Shown here one piece after another: positions 44,728 through 53,163 of a stretch of DNA of 64,000 nucleotides. The stretch spans positions 1 through 64,000 of the forward strand of contig NZ_SLWR01000003.1 of assembly GCF_004345665.1 (NCBI RefSeq). Reading direction: 5' to 3'. The notes under the pieces were generated by a model. It worked only from the letters and a program-made list of their open reading frames with translations, did no database searches and was not told the DNA's origin. This DNA comes from Kribbella antiqua. GTDB lineage: Bacteria; Actinomycetota; Actinomycetes; Propionibacteriales; Kribbellaceae. Every line of letters starts with the position of its first letter. Position 1 is the stretch's first letter. The translations under genes were made by a program, and so were the position numbers.

Positions 44728-44990
44728 GGTTGCAAAAAGTAAGGGCCACGGCGAGTCGCGGACCTGCTACTTGCGGTAGGCAACCTCGGGCCACCAGAAT
44801 GCCGACAGCCCTCGTTCTTGTGGGGCGGACCGGAACAGACCGGTCCGGGGATGACGGCACACATCCGGCGTAGGCCGGTTATCGACGGATGGCTTGAACC
44901 GCCTGGTCCAAGCCGGGGGATGTTTCTCCCGGGGACCACCGACGAAACGCCGGTCACATCGGCCGGCCTTCAGACTTTGGGGAAACAACT
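44728..44990 (+). ncRNA. Candidate structured leader RNA, copy B
   Basis: Counterpart of 42549-42808. The stem GGACCGG/CCGGTCC (44826-44846) is perfect here where copy A uses G-T pairs, and the hairpin GGCTTG-ACC/GGT-CAAGCC (44891-44914) is kept although its loop differs. It ends at the GTG of the second surface-protein gene. Confidence 0.5.
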
Positions 44991-45815
44991 GTGAACGAGA
45001 CATCGGTGGACGCGCGCGTGAAGTCGACGCGCTCCCGCGCGGTCGCGCTGCTGGGCGGGGCCGGCACGCTGGCCCTCGCACTGGGGGGCATCACCCTCGC
45101 GGTGGCGCCGTCGGCCTCGGCGGACGGCAAGGTGATCAGCGGCAACCCAACCTGTGCGCAGGTCATCCCAGGCTCGACCGAGATCAAGTTCGACCCGCCG
45201 ACGCCGGGTCAGAAGACCGCCGGCGGCGTCACGGTGAACTGGACCGAGGGCGTCTTGACGCAGGACGACCCCGAGCACGCCGGTGACCAGACCGGCGGCC
45301 AGATCGTTGCCTTCACCGCCACGGGTGGCGTCGTGTTCGGCGCCCTGGTGAAGGGCGGCCCGGCGGCAAACTTCTACGACTACCGGCCGGCCGGGGTGAC
45401 CTCGGGTTCCAAGTTGCACCCGCCGGTGAACCCGAACAACCAGAAGTACTACGGCATCAGCCACGTAAACTTCTGCGTCGGCAAGAAGCCCACGCCGACG
45501 CCGACCAAGACGCCGACCAAGACGCCGACCAAGACTCCAACCAAGACCCCGACGACGTCGCACACGCCGACCAAGTCACCGACGTCGTCCAGCACTCCGT
45601 CGCCGTCGGTGACTCCGACCAGCACGTCGAGCACCCCGGTCGCGATCCCGACCGAGTTTCCCGCCGGTATGGACGGCGGGCAGCAGTTCCAGAACACGGC
45701 CACGAGCACCGGTCACCAGAACGCCTGGGGGTTCGCACTGCTCGGCCTCGGTGGCGTGCTCATTTTCGCCGGTGTACTGAAGGCACGGCAGCGCCGCGGT
45801 CAGCACTCGGCCTGA
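44991..45815 (+). CDS. Cell-surface protein with Thr/Pro/Lys repeats (copy B)
   Basis: A 274-residue paralogue of the protein at 42809. Signal peptide to SASA (~residue 43), the same globular domain (STEIKFDPPTPGQKTAGGVT; YYGISHVNFCVGK), a TPTKTPTKTPTK repeat instead of TPTPTETPTT, and the C-terminus IPTEFPAGMDGG, hydrophobic helix, KARQRRGQHSA. The last ~12 residues are identical between copies; the repeat region has diverged most. A sortase-like gene follows after one base. Confidence 0.85.
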   Translation: MNETSVDARVKSTRSRAVALLGGAGTLALALGGITLAVAPSASADGKVISGNPTCAQVIPGSTEIKFDPPTPGQKTAGGVTVNWTEGVLTQDDPEHAGDQTGGQIVAFTATGGVVFGALVKGGPAANFYDYRPAGVTSGSKLHPPVNPNNQKYYGISHVNFCVGKKPTPTPTKTPTKTPTKTPTKTPTTSHTPTKSPTSSSTPSPSVTPTSTSSTPVAIPTEFPAGMDGGQQFQNTATSTGHQNAWGFALLGLGGVLIFAGVLKARQRRGQHSA

Positions 45816-45816
45816 C

Positions 45817-46479
45817 ATGCCCGCACAGCGCCGCCGCCCCGGGCGTGCTCGTCCATCCTGGTGGACCTGCGCGGCCCTGGCGGTCGGCGCCGCACTTCTC
45901 CTGACCGGCGGTTACTTGCAGTTCAGGGGCAACGAGGGCCGGCAGCAGACAGCTGCCGGCCCTTCGGCAGCTCCGGCGAGTACGACGTCTGCCAAACCGA
46001 CAAAGTCCGTACCCTCGGAGATCAGAAGTACGACGCCGGCGCGGCCCGGGAGCCCGATCAAGGTTTCGGTGCCCAGCCTGGGGATTTCCGCTCCGGTGCT
46101 CGGGATTCGCGCTCGCAACGGCGTTCTCAACCCGCCGTCCAATCCGCGCTTGCTTGGATGGTGGTCCGATGGCGCGCAGCCCGGTGCGGCGAAGGGTTCA
46201 GCCGTCATCACCGGCCATACCGTGCACTACGGCGGAGGCGTGTTCGACGACCTCGAGCAGGTGGCCAAAGGCGCGACCGTCAAGGTGACCACCGGACGCG
46301 GCACGATCGACTACCGCGTCACCTCCGTGACCATCTACCGCAAGAAGGCCCTGGCAAAGGCGGCCACAAACGTCTTCAGCCAAAGCGTTCCCGGCAGGCT
46401 GGTCCTCATCACCTGCGACGACTGGGACGGCACCGCCTACCTGAGCAACGCCGTCGTCATCGCCGCCCCCATCGACTGA
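45817..46479 (+). CDS. Sortase-like protein, class E/F type (copy B)
   Basis: A 220-residue paralogue of the protein at 43686 with a shorter linker. His134 (ITGHTVH) and Cys200 (LVLITCDDWDG) are kept; the Arg is again missing downstream of the Cys. It converges with the MFS gene, six bases away. Confidence 0.85.
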   Translation: MPAQRRRPGRARPSWWTCAALAVGAALLLTGGYLQFRGNEGRQQTAAGPSAAPASTTSAKPTKSVPSEIRSTTPARPGSPIKVSVPSLGISAPVLGIRARNGVLNPPSNPRLLGWWSDGAQPGAAKGSAVITGHTVHYGGGVFDDLEQVAKGATVKVTTGRGTIDYRVTSVTIYRKKALAKAATNVFSQSVPGRLVLITCDDWDGTAYLSNAVVIAAPID

Positions 46480-46485
46480 GACCGG

Positions 46486-47778
46486 TCACCTGCTGACCGG
46501 ACGTGTGCCACTCACCAACCTCTCGTCGGGATTGGTCCGAGCCGATGGCTGAGCGTGAACCGGGTGGTGCGGGTGCGATTGATGAGTGGTGGAGATCCGC
46601 TGCCGACGGTCGATGAGGCCGGAGAGCAGCGCGACGGCGAGGCCGGAGGTGGCTAGGGCTGCGGCTACCCAGTTGGGGGCGGTGTAGCCGAGGCCGTGCT
46701 CGATGGTCAGACCGCCGAGGTAGGCGCCAATCGCGTTGCCCAGGTTGAAGGCTGCGATGTTCGCCGCAGATGCCAGGGCAGGGGCGCCTTGTGCCTTGTC
46801 CATCACTCGCTTCTGCAGCGGGGCCACCGTGGCGAAGCCGGCTGCACCGAACAGCGCGATGGTTACGGCTGACGACAGCTGCCCGTGCGAGGTGAAGACG
46901 AACGCGACCAGTACGGCGGCCAGCACCGCGAGGATCACGTACAGGCTCGGCATCAAGGACCGGTCGGCTGCCTTGCCGCCGAGGAGGTTGCCGACTACGA
47001 GACCGCCGCCGAACAGCACCAGTAACCAGGTGACCGCACCGGCAGAGAAGCCCGCGACCTCGGTCATCATCGGCGCGATGTAGGTGAACGACGCGAACAC
47101 CCCAGCGAAGCCGAGCGCGGTCATCGCCAGCGCCAGCCACACCTGCAGGTTCTTGAAGACGGCCAGTTCGCTGCGCAGGCCGGGTCCCTCGGAGGTGTCC
47201 TGGCGCGGCACCAGGAAGATGATGCCGAGCAGCCCGATCACGCCCAGCGCGGTGACGGCCCAGAAGGTCGATCGCCAGCCGAAGTGCTGTCCGAGCGCCG
47301 TACCGCCGGGAACGCCCAGGACGTTCGCGATGGTGAGGCCAGTGAACATGAGCGCGATCGCGCTTGCCTGCTTGGCCTTCGGGACCAGCGACGCGGCGAC
47401 GACCGAGCCGACGCCGAAGAAGGCGCCGTGCGAGAGCGCTGCGACGATCCGCCCGGTCATCAGGACGCCGTACGACGGAGCGATCGCGGCGAGCAGGTTC
47501 CCCGCGATGAACACGCCCATCAGCGCAATCAGGACGGTCTTGCGGGAGACCTTCGACCCGATCGCGGTGAGCAGTGGGGCACCGACTACGACGCCCAGCG
47601 CGTAGCCGGAGATGAGCAGACCGGCGGATGGGATGCGGACGCCGAAGTCGGTGGCGACCTCAGGGAGCAGACCCATGATGACGAACTCGGTTGTGCCGAT
47701 CCCGAAGGCGCCAATTGCTAACGCCAGAAGTGCAACCCCTCGCTTCGCTTGGGGGTTGGGGGTTGCGGCTGCGGGCAT
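46486..47778 (-). CDS. MFS efflux transporter, DHA1 type
   Basis: A 430-residue transporter with twelve hydrophobic segments. IGTTEFVIMGLLPEVATDFG at helix 1, and LLISGYALGVVVGAPLLTAI followed by KVSRKTVLIALM (loop 2-3) place it with drug and arabinose-type DHA1 exporters. GAGGAG lies about nine bases before ATG 47778. Divergent from a MarR gene, which probably represses it. Substrate unknown. Confidence 0.9.
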   Translation of the reverse strand: MPAAATPNPQAKRGVALLALAIGAFGIGTTEFVIMGLLPEVATDFGVRIPSAGLLISGYALGVVVGAPLLTAIGSKVSRKTVLIALMGVFIAGNLLAAIAPSYGVLMTGRIVAALSHGAFFGVGSVVAASLVPKAKQASAIALMFTGLTIANVLGVPGGTALGQHFGWRSTFWAVTALGVIGLLGIIFLVPRQDTSEGPGLRSELAVFKNLQVWLALAMTALGFAGVFASFTYIAPMMTEVAGFSAGAVTWLLVLFGGGLVVGNLLGGKAADRSLMPSLYVILAVLAAVLVAFVFTSHGQLSSAVTIALFGAAGFATVAPLQKRVMDKAQGAPALASAANIAAFNLGNAIGAYLGGLTIEHGLGYTAPNWVAAALATSGLAVALLSGLIDRRQRISTTHQSHPHHPVHAQPSARTNPDERLVSGTRPVSR

Positions 47779-47862
47779 CGTGGTGTGGCTCCTCGAATGT
47801 AGTCTGGTGACTGCTACCGGCGTGCGCGATAGTTGCACACGCTTACTATTGCACAAGCGCTA

Positions 47863-47880
47863 TGATTGCTCATGCAATCA
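47863..47880. promoter_or_regulatory. Palindromic operator between MFS and MarR genes
   Basis: TGATTGC-TCAT-GCAATCA is a perfect 7-bp inverted repeat in the 156-base divergent gap; likely MarR binding site. Confidence 0.65.
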
Positions 47881-47934
47881 GTCAGATCAAGTCGGTGCGT
47901 GCTGTGAGCGGCGGCACGGGTCGGAGGAGGAGCT

Positions 47935-48384
47935 GTGGGACTACCGGATGACGCCGCGGAGGCGCGGGCGCAGGGGTGGCGGACCCTGGCTGCTCTGCAT
48001 GCCCGGATCGAGGACGAGCTGGAGCGCGCGCTGCAGAAGCAGCATGGGCTGTCGGTGAGTGAGTACAGCGTGCTCGACGTACTCGCGCGGCAGGACGACT
48101 ACCACCTGCGGATGAACCAACTGTCGAACGCGGTGGTGCTGAGCCAGTCCGCGACGACCCGGCTGGTGAACCGGCTCGAGGACCGCCAGCTGCTGCAGCG
48201 GTACCTGTGCCCGACGGACCGCCGTGGCATCTATACCGAGGTCACCCAGGCCGGCCGCGACCTGCTCGAGCAAGCCGAGCCGACGCATGACGCAGTACTC
48301 ACGGCCGCCCTGGAGAAGGCCGCTGAGCTGCCTGAGCTCGCGCCGTTGGTCGACGCCTTGGACAACCTGCCGCTGAAGGTCTGA
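47935..48384 (+). CDS. MarR-family transcriptional regulator
   Basis: A 149-residue regulator: SEYSVLDVLARQDDYHLRMN, recognition helix LSQSATTRLVNRLEDRQLLQ, wing LCPTDRRGIYTEVTQAGRDL. GTG start with GGAGGAG a few bases upstream. Divergent from the MFS exporter gene, its probable target. Confidence 0.9.
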   Translation: MGLPDDAAEARAQGWRTLAALHARIEDELERALQKQHGLSVSEYSVLDVLARQDDYHLRMNQLSNAVVLSQSATTRLVNRLEDRQLLQRYLCPTDRRGIYTEVTQAGRDLLEQAEPTHDAVLTAALEKAAELPELAPLVDALDNLPLKV

Positions 48385-48385
48385 G

Positions 48386-48568
48386 ATGGCCCGGCGATAC
48401 GACAACCGCAAGCTCTACATCATCCTGATGGGGAGTTGCCTGGTCCTGATCGGGCTGGCGTGGTTTGTCGTGCGGCTGTTCTCGGTGCCCGTCGCGATCG
48501 GTATGAGCGCGGTCGCGGCGGTGCTGCCGCCGGTCGCGGTCATCGTTGCGAACTGGGGTCAAGACTAG
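48386..48568 (+). CDS. DUF3099 small membrane protein
   Basis: A 60-residue protein with two transmembrane helices (LYIILMGSCLVLIGLAWFVV and a second from residue ~33) after a basic start MARRYDNRK. This is the pattern of DUF3099 of actinomycetes. One base after the MarR stop; 3' end overlaps the convergent CDF gene by 29 bases. Confidence 0.8.
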   Translation: MARRYDNRKLYIILMGSCLVLIGLAWFVVRLFSVPVAIGMSAVAAVLPPVAVIVANWGQD

Positions 48569-49475
48569 GGGCCGACGACGGGTCCAGGTACAGATGCCGG
48601 ACCATCGGGTACTGCCGCCGTACCTCTTGGTCGATCGAGTCGGCGAGTTGCTCGACCGCGGCACCGGTGGTCTGTGCGTCGACCAGATCGACGGTCGCCA
48701 CCACTAGGACCTGGTCCGGGGCGAGCCGGAGACTGAGCAGGTCGAGGACGCCCTCGATGCCTGGCTCCTTCGCGATGACCTCGCGGATCCGGCGCTGGGT
48801 GTCGACCGGGAGCGCCTGGCCGATCAGCATCGCCTTGTTGTCCCGGCCCAGCGTGAACGCGACCGCGATCAACAGCAGCCCGATCGCGATCGACGCCGTA
48901 CCGTCCCAGAAGTCGTGTCCGGTGAGGACCGCCAGGGTCACGCCCGCCGCCGCGATCAGGATCCCGATCAGTGCGGCCGAGTCCTCGAAGGCCACCGTCT
49001 TGACCGCCGGTTCGGCGTTCCTCAGGTGGGTCAGGATCGGCAGCCCTTCGGCGCGGGCTTCGCGTCGTACCTGGGTGAATGCGCGCAGCCAGGAGATGCC
49101 CTCGAACACGAAGGACAGCGCCAGCACGGGGTAGATCACCGCGAGGGCCGCGATCGGCTCCGGGTCGAGTACGGCGCGCAGACCTTCCGCGATGGAGAAT
49201 CCGGCGCCGAGCACGAAGATCCCGACCGCGGCGAGCAGGGACCAGAAGTAGCGCTCCATTCCGTAGCCGAACGGGTGGCGCGTATCGGCGGGTTTGCGGC
49301 TGCGCCGGAGGGCGGTCAGCAGGAACGCCTGGTTGAGTGTGTCGGCGACGGAGTGTGCGGCCTCGGCGAGTAGCGCGGTCGACCCAGACAGCAGGCCTGC
49401 GGTCAGCTTGGCGACTGCGATCGCGAGGTTGGCCGCTCCGGCGAGGAGGACGGTGCCGTCGGATTCGTCTGCCAT
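48540..49475 (-). CDS. Cation diffusion facilitator (CDF) transporter
   Basis: A 311-residue efflux protein with about six transmembrane segments. HSVADTLNQAFLL (HxxxD in helix 2) and DGTASIAIGLLL (DxxxS in helix 5) are the zinc/iron transport sites; a cytoplasmic C-terminal domain follows. It should export divalent metal in exchange for protons. ATG 49475 with GGAG seven bases upstream. Confidence 0.9.
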   Translation of the reverse strand: MADESDGTVLLAGAANLAIAVAKLTAGLLSGSTALLAEAAHSVADTLNQAFLLTALRRSRKPADTRHPFGYGMERYFWSLLAAVGIFVLGAGFSIAEGLRAVLDPEPIAALAVIYPVLALSFVFEGISWLRAFTQVRREARAEGLPILTHLRNAEPAVKTVAFEDSAALIGILIAAAGVTLAVLTGHDFWDGTASIAIGLLLIAVAFTLGRDNKAMLIGQALPVDTQRRIREVIAKEPGIEGVLDLLSLRLAPDQVLVVATVDLVDAQTTGAAVEQLADSIDQEVRRQYPMVRHLYLDPSSAPSLDPSSQR

Positions 49476-49552
49476 CAACTCCGCGTGCCCGCGGCCTCCG
49501 GGAGCCAAACAAGACGCCGGCGATCGAGGGCGACGGCGGCGAGCGGGTCGGG

Positions 49553-50164
49553 ATGTGTGGCATGCTCCGGGCTGTGGCGATGGGTGCGGGTCGGTTGCTC
49601 GGGGCGAACTTGCGCGCTCGGCGGGATGAGCAGGGGATCTCGTTGTCGGAGCTGGCGCGGCGGTCGGGGATCGCGAAGGGGACCCTGTCGCAGCTGGAGT
49701 CCGGAGCGGGGAATCCGACGATCGAGACAGTGTTCAGTCTGTCGAACGCTCTCGGGGTGCCGGTCTCGGCGCTGCTGAGTGAGGCGCCGGCCGCGGATCT
49801 GGTCGTGGTGCGGTCGGGCGACATCGACGTACTGTCCGGCGAGGCGATCGACCTGCGGATGCTGCGGCGGCTCGAGCATCCGGGCGGGCTGTTCGAGATC
49901 TACAACCAGGATGTGCGGGCCGGAGCTGTCCAGCATTCGGATGGTCATCCCGGGACCGAGCATCACATCGTGTTGAGCGGGCGGCTGCGGGTGACGACAC
50001 GGGGCCGGACCGAGGAGCTGAGCGAGGGGGACTACCTCGCCTTCCGGGCCGGTGGACCGCATGAGTACGAGGCGCTCGACGGGCCAGTCCGGTCGGTGCT
50101 GCTGCTGGAGTACCCGCCGGATGCGTACCCGGTGACCCCCGGCAGCCCGCATCTGCCTGGGTGA
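49553..50164 (+). CDS. XRE-family regulator with cupin domain
   Basis: A 203-residue protein. Helix-turn-helix at residues ~15-72 (LRARRDEQGISLSELARRSG, AKGTLSQLESGAGNPTIETV), then a cupin domain at ~110-190 (PGTEHHIVLSGRLRVTTRG, EGDYLAFRAGGPHEYEAL). Such regulators sense small molecules with the cupin. It lies just upstream of the hydroxyproline genes and probably regulates them. Start uncertain: ATG 49553, 49562 or 49580. Confidence 0.85.
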   Translation: MCGMLRAVAMGAGRLLGANLRARRDEQGISLSELARRSGIAKGTLSQLESGAGNPTIETVFSLSNALGVPVSALLSEAPAADLVVVRSGDIDVLSGEAIDLRMLRRLEHPGGLFEIYNQDVRAGAVQHSDGHPGTEHHIVLSGRLRVTTRGRTEELSEGDYLAFRAGGPHEYEALDGPVRSVLLLEYPPDAYPVTPGSPHLPG

Positions 50165-50204
50165 TCTCGTTGACCTGGGCCGGGATCGCGCCGTACGCTC
50201 AATA

Positions 50205-50224
50205 TCGTTCATTTTAGTGAACGA
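50205..50224. promoter_or_regulatory. Inverted repeat before the hydroxyproline operon
   Basis: TCGTTCATTTTAGTGAACGA has 7-base arms and a 6-base centre, ending 18 bases before the ATG at 50243. Probable operator. Confidence 0.65.
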
Positions 50225-50242
50225 CCTGCGAGGAGACCTGCC

Positions 50243-51406
50243 ATGCCCCGAGCCGCGACGGCCGACGTGGTTGTCGTCGGCGCCGGCATCATCGGCGCGG
50301 CGTGCGCCGAGGCGCTGACCGCTGCCGGGGTGCGCGTGATCGTGGTCGACCGTGGCGCGGTTGCCAGTGGTACGACGGCATCCGGGGAGGGCAACGTGCT
50401 CGTCTCCGACAAGGAGCCCGGGCCGGAACTGGAGCTGGCGATCGCGTCGCGCGCCGAGTGGGGCGTCGTACTGGATCGGCTGCCTTCGCGGGTGGCGGAC
50501 GTGGAGTGGGAGTCCAAGGGCGGGGTGGTCGTGGCGACGACCGATCCTGGACCGCTGCGGGCGTTTGCGGCCAAGCAGCAGGCGGCTGGGGTCGATGCGC
50601 GGGTGATCACGGCGGCGGAGGCTTTCTCGTTGGAACCGCTGTTGACGCGGGACGTGACCGTCGGAGTGCACTATCCGGAGGACGCGCAGCTGCAACCGGT
50701 GCTGGCGGCAACTGCTTTGCTGACCGCCGTACGGGACCGTGGGGGTGAGGTGTGGTCGGGCGTCACGGGGTTGTCGGTACGACGATCCGCCCAAGGTCGG
50801 CTGATTGGGTTGTCGACCTCCGCGGGTGAGATCGCTTGTGGGGCAGTGCTGAACGCGTGCGGGCCGTGGGCGGGGGAGTTCGGTGCGACGGCGGGTGGGC
50901 CGATCCAGGTGCTGCCGCGGCGCGGGATGATCCTCGTGACGGCGCCGCTGCCGGAATGCGTGCGGCACAAGGTGTACGACGCGGACTACGTCGGCGCGGT
51001 CGGGAGCGGCGACGCGGATCTGCAGACGTCGACGGTGGTCGAGTCGACGCGGGCCGGGACGGTGCTGATCGGGTCGAGCCGGGAGCGGATCGGGTTCGAC
51101 GACTCGGTGCGGGTGAAGGTCTTGCGGGAGCTCGCGCGGAAGGCGGTCGGACTGTTCCCGTTCCTGGGCGACGTACCGGTGATGCGCGCGTACGGCGGCT
51201 TCCGCCCGTACGCCCCGGATCACCTGCCGGTCATCGGGCCGGACCCACGCGTCGAGGGCCTCTGGCACGCAACCGGCCACGAAGGCGCCGGCATCGGCCT
51301 CGCCGCCTCGACCGGCCGCCTGATCACCGAACTCTTCCTCGGTCTCGCACCTCACGTTGCTCCAGAGCCGTTCCGCGTCGACCGTCCGGCGGTGATCGCC
51401 GCATGA
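50243..51406 (+). CDS. FAD-dependent oxidoreductase, D-hydroxyproline dehydrogenase beta-like subunit
   Basis: A 387-residue DAO-family flavoprotein. DVVVVGAGIIGAACAEALTA binds FAD, and HLPVIGPDPRVEGLWHATGH is the C-terminal FAD segment. It resembles HcnC-like subunits of D-hydroxyproline and opine dehydrogenases that oxidise cis-4-hydroxy-D-proline to the pyrroline. The stop overlaps the next start (ATGA), and the following genes complete the pathway. GAGGAG precedes the ATG. Confidence 0.85.
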   Translation: MPRAATADVVVVGAGIIGAACAEALTAAGVRVIVVDRGAVASGTTASGEGNVLVSDKEPGPELELAIASRAEWGVVLDRLPSRVADVEWESKGGVVVATTDPGPLRAFAAKQQAAGVDARVITAAEAFSLEPLLTRDVTVGVHYPEDAQLQPVLAATALLTAVRDRGGEVWSGVTGLSVRRSAQGRLIGLSTSAGEIACGAVLNACGPWAGEFGATAGGPIQVLPRRGMILVTAPLPECVRHKVYDADYVGAVGSGDADLQTSTVVESTRAGTVLIGSSRERIGFDDSVRVKVLRELARKAVGLFPFLGDVPVMRAYGGFRPYAPDHLPVIGPDPRVEGLWHATGHEGAGIGLAASTGRLITELFLGLAPHVAPEPFRVDRPAVIAA

Positions 51407-53163
51407 AGATCACGGTGAACGGCGAATCAGTCGACGCCGAGCCGGGCCAAACGGTCGCAGCCGTCCTACTCACCAACGGCCACTCGTCGTGGCGCACCAC
51501 CCGAGTCGAAGGCCGTCCCCGAGGCGTCCTCTGCGGCATTGGCGCCTGCTACGACTGCCTGGTCGTAGTCAACGGCACCCCAGACATCCGAGCCTGCCAG
51601 AGAACCGTCCGCCAAGACGACGCAATCACCACCCAGCAAGGTGCTGTGCTGCCTTCGTCGACTGTGGTGCAACGCGCACCGGCGACTGCGAATCGGACAG
51701 CGGATGTTGTTGTGGTCGGGGCAGGGCCGGCGGGGATGGCGGCGGCTTTGGCGGCGGGGGATGCGGGGGCGAGTGTGGTGTTGATTGACAGTGCGCCGGC
51801 TGTGGGTGGGCAGTTCAATCGGCAGGTGGCGGTTCGGGATGAGCGGCCAGAGCGGTTTCAGCATGGGTGGAAGAGGTTTGTTGCCAAACGGGATCGGCTG
51901 GTCGCGCATCAGCGGATCACGCATCTGGCGGAGGCGTCTGTTTGGGCGTTTGAGCGAGGCAACCGGGTGTGGGTGCAGCGGGGGCCGGCTGATGGGGTTG
52001 GGCGTGAGGTGTTCGCGGTTGATGCCAAGGCTGTTGTGTTGGCGACCGGTGCGTACGACCGCGTGCTTCCCTTTCCTGGTTGGGATTTGCCGGGGGTTTA
52101 CAGCGCGGGAGCCGCGCAGGCGCTGGCCAAGGGACAGCGAGTTGCGGTAGGCAAGCGAGTGCTGGTCGCGGGCACCGGACCGTTCCTGCTGCCGGTTGCG
52201 GAGTCGCTGGTCGGCGTCGGCGCGAAGGTCGTCGCGTTGCTCGAGGCAAACAGCGTGAAGACTGTCCGGCAGGGGTGGGCGACGGATCCGTTGGTTGCCA
52301 AAGGCAAACTCTCGGAGGCTTTACGGTACGGCGTGATGCTCGCCCGGCACCGGATTCCGCTCAAACACGGCTGGACGGTGATCGCCGCTCACGGTGAGGA
52401 CCACGTCGAGGCCGTCACCATCGCGCGCCTCGATGCCGGCTGGAAGCCGATCTCCGGATCCGAGCGCCAAGTCGAGGTCGACGCCGTCTGTCTCGGCTTC
52501 GGCTTCACGGCCCAACTGGAATTGGCCGTCTCGGCACGCTGCGGGCTGACCACCGGCCCCGATGGCGGCCCAGCCGTCACCGTCGACGCCGACCAGCAGA
52601 CCACCACCCCCGGCGTCTTCGCCGCCGGCGAACTCACCGGAATCGGCGGCGCCGACCTCGCCGCCGCCGAAGGACGGGTAGCCGGCACCGCCGCCGCCCA
52701 CCACGCGCTGGCCGCCGCCACACCGGACGCATCGGCCCCACTTTGTGCACCGTTGCCGCATGAAACGGCGTCGGACGTACGGACGTCGTGCACAAAGTCG
52801 GCGGATGCCGCACGGACGAAGGTCAAGGAGGGCCGGCGGTTCGCGGCGGCGTTGGCGAAGGCGTACCCCGTGAGGGACGGGTGGCAGAGTTGGAGTGGGC
52901 CGGACACGGTGGTGTGCCGGTGTGAGGAAGTGACGCGGGGCGACATCGAAGGGGCTGTTGCCGAGCGGGGTGTGGCCGATGGGCGGGGGTTGAAGCTCAC
53001 CAGCCGGGCTGGCCTCGGGCTGTGTCAGGGGCGAGTGTGTTCCCGGACCGTCGCCGCGATCAGCTCCAACGGACAGAACGATGTACCAGAACCATCAATG
53101 AAACGACCGATCGCCGTGCCCGTCAGGTTGCGCGATCTGGCCGAGGCTCAGGAGGAGCTGTGA
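51403..53163 (+). CDS. Fused gamma-alpha subunit of D-hydroxyproline dehydrogenase-like enzyme
   Basis: A 586-residue fusion. Residues ~1-85 are a small 2Fe-2S domain of the HcnA/gamma-subunit type, with Cys in GVLCGIGACYDCLVVVNG and RACQR. Residues ~97-440 are a flavoprotein (DVVVVGAGPAGMAAALAAGD; the NAD/FAD site RVLVAGTGPFLLPVAESLVG). Residues ~490-560 carry a BFD-like 2Fe-2S domain (VVCRCEEVTRGDI, LCQGRVC). In Pseudomonas these are separate subunits. The short C-terminal tail KRPIAVPVRLRDLA is typical of the alpha subunit. Confidence 0.85.
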   Translation: MKITVNGESVDAEPGQTVAAVLLTNGHSSWRTTRVEGRPRGVLCGIGACYDCLVVVNGTPDIRACQRTVRQDDAITTQQGAVLPSSTVVQRAPATANRTADVVVVGAGPAGMAAALAAGDAGASVVLIDSAPAVGGQFNRQVAVRDERPERFQHGWKRFVAKRDRLVAHQRITHLAEASVWAFERGNRVWVQRGPADGVGREVFAVDAKAVVLATGAYDRVLPFPGWDLPGVYSAGAAQALAKGQRVAVGKRVLVAGTGPFLLPVAESLVGVGAKVVALLEANSVKTVRQGWATDPLVAKGKLSEALRYGVMLARHRIPLKHGWTVIAAHGEDHVEAVTIARLDAGWKPISGSERQVEVDAVCLGFGFTAQLELAVSARCGLTTGPDGGPAVTVDADQQTTTPGVFAAGELTGIGGADLAAAEGRVAGTAAAHHALAAATPDASAPLCAPLPHETASDVRTSCTKSADAARTKVKEGRRFAAALAKAYPVRDGWQSWSGPDTVVCRCEEVTRGDIEGAVAERGVADGRGLKLTSRAGLGLCQGRVCSRTVAAISSNGQNDVPEPSMKRPIAVPVRLRDLAEAQEEL

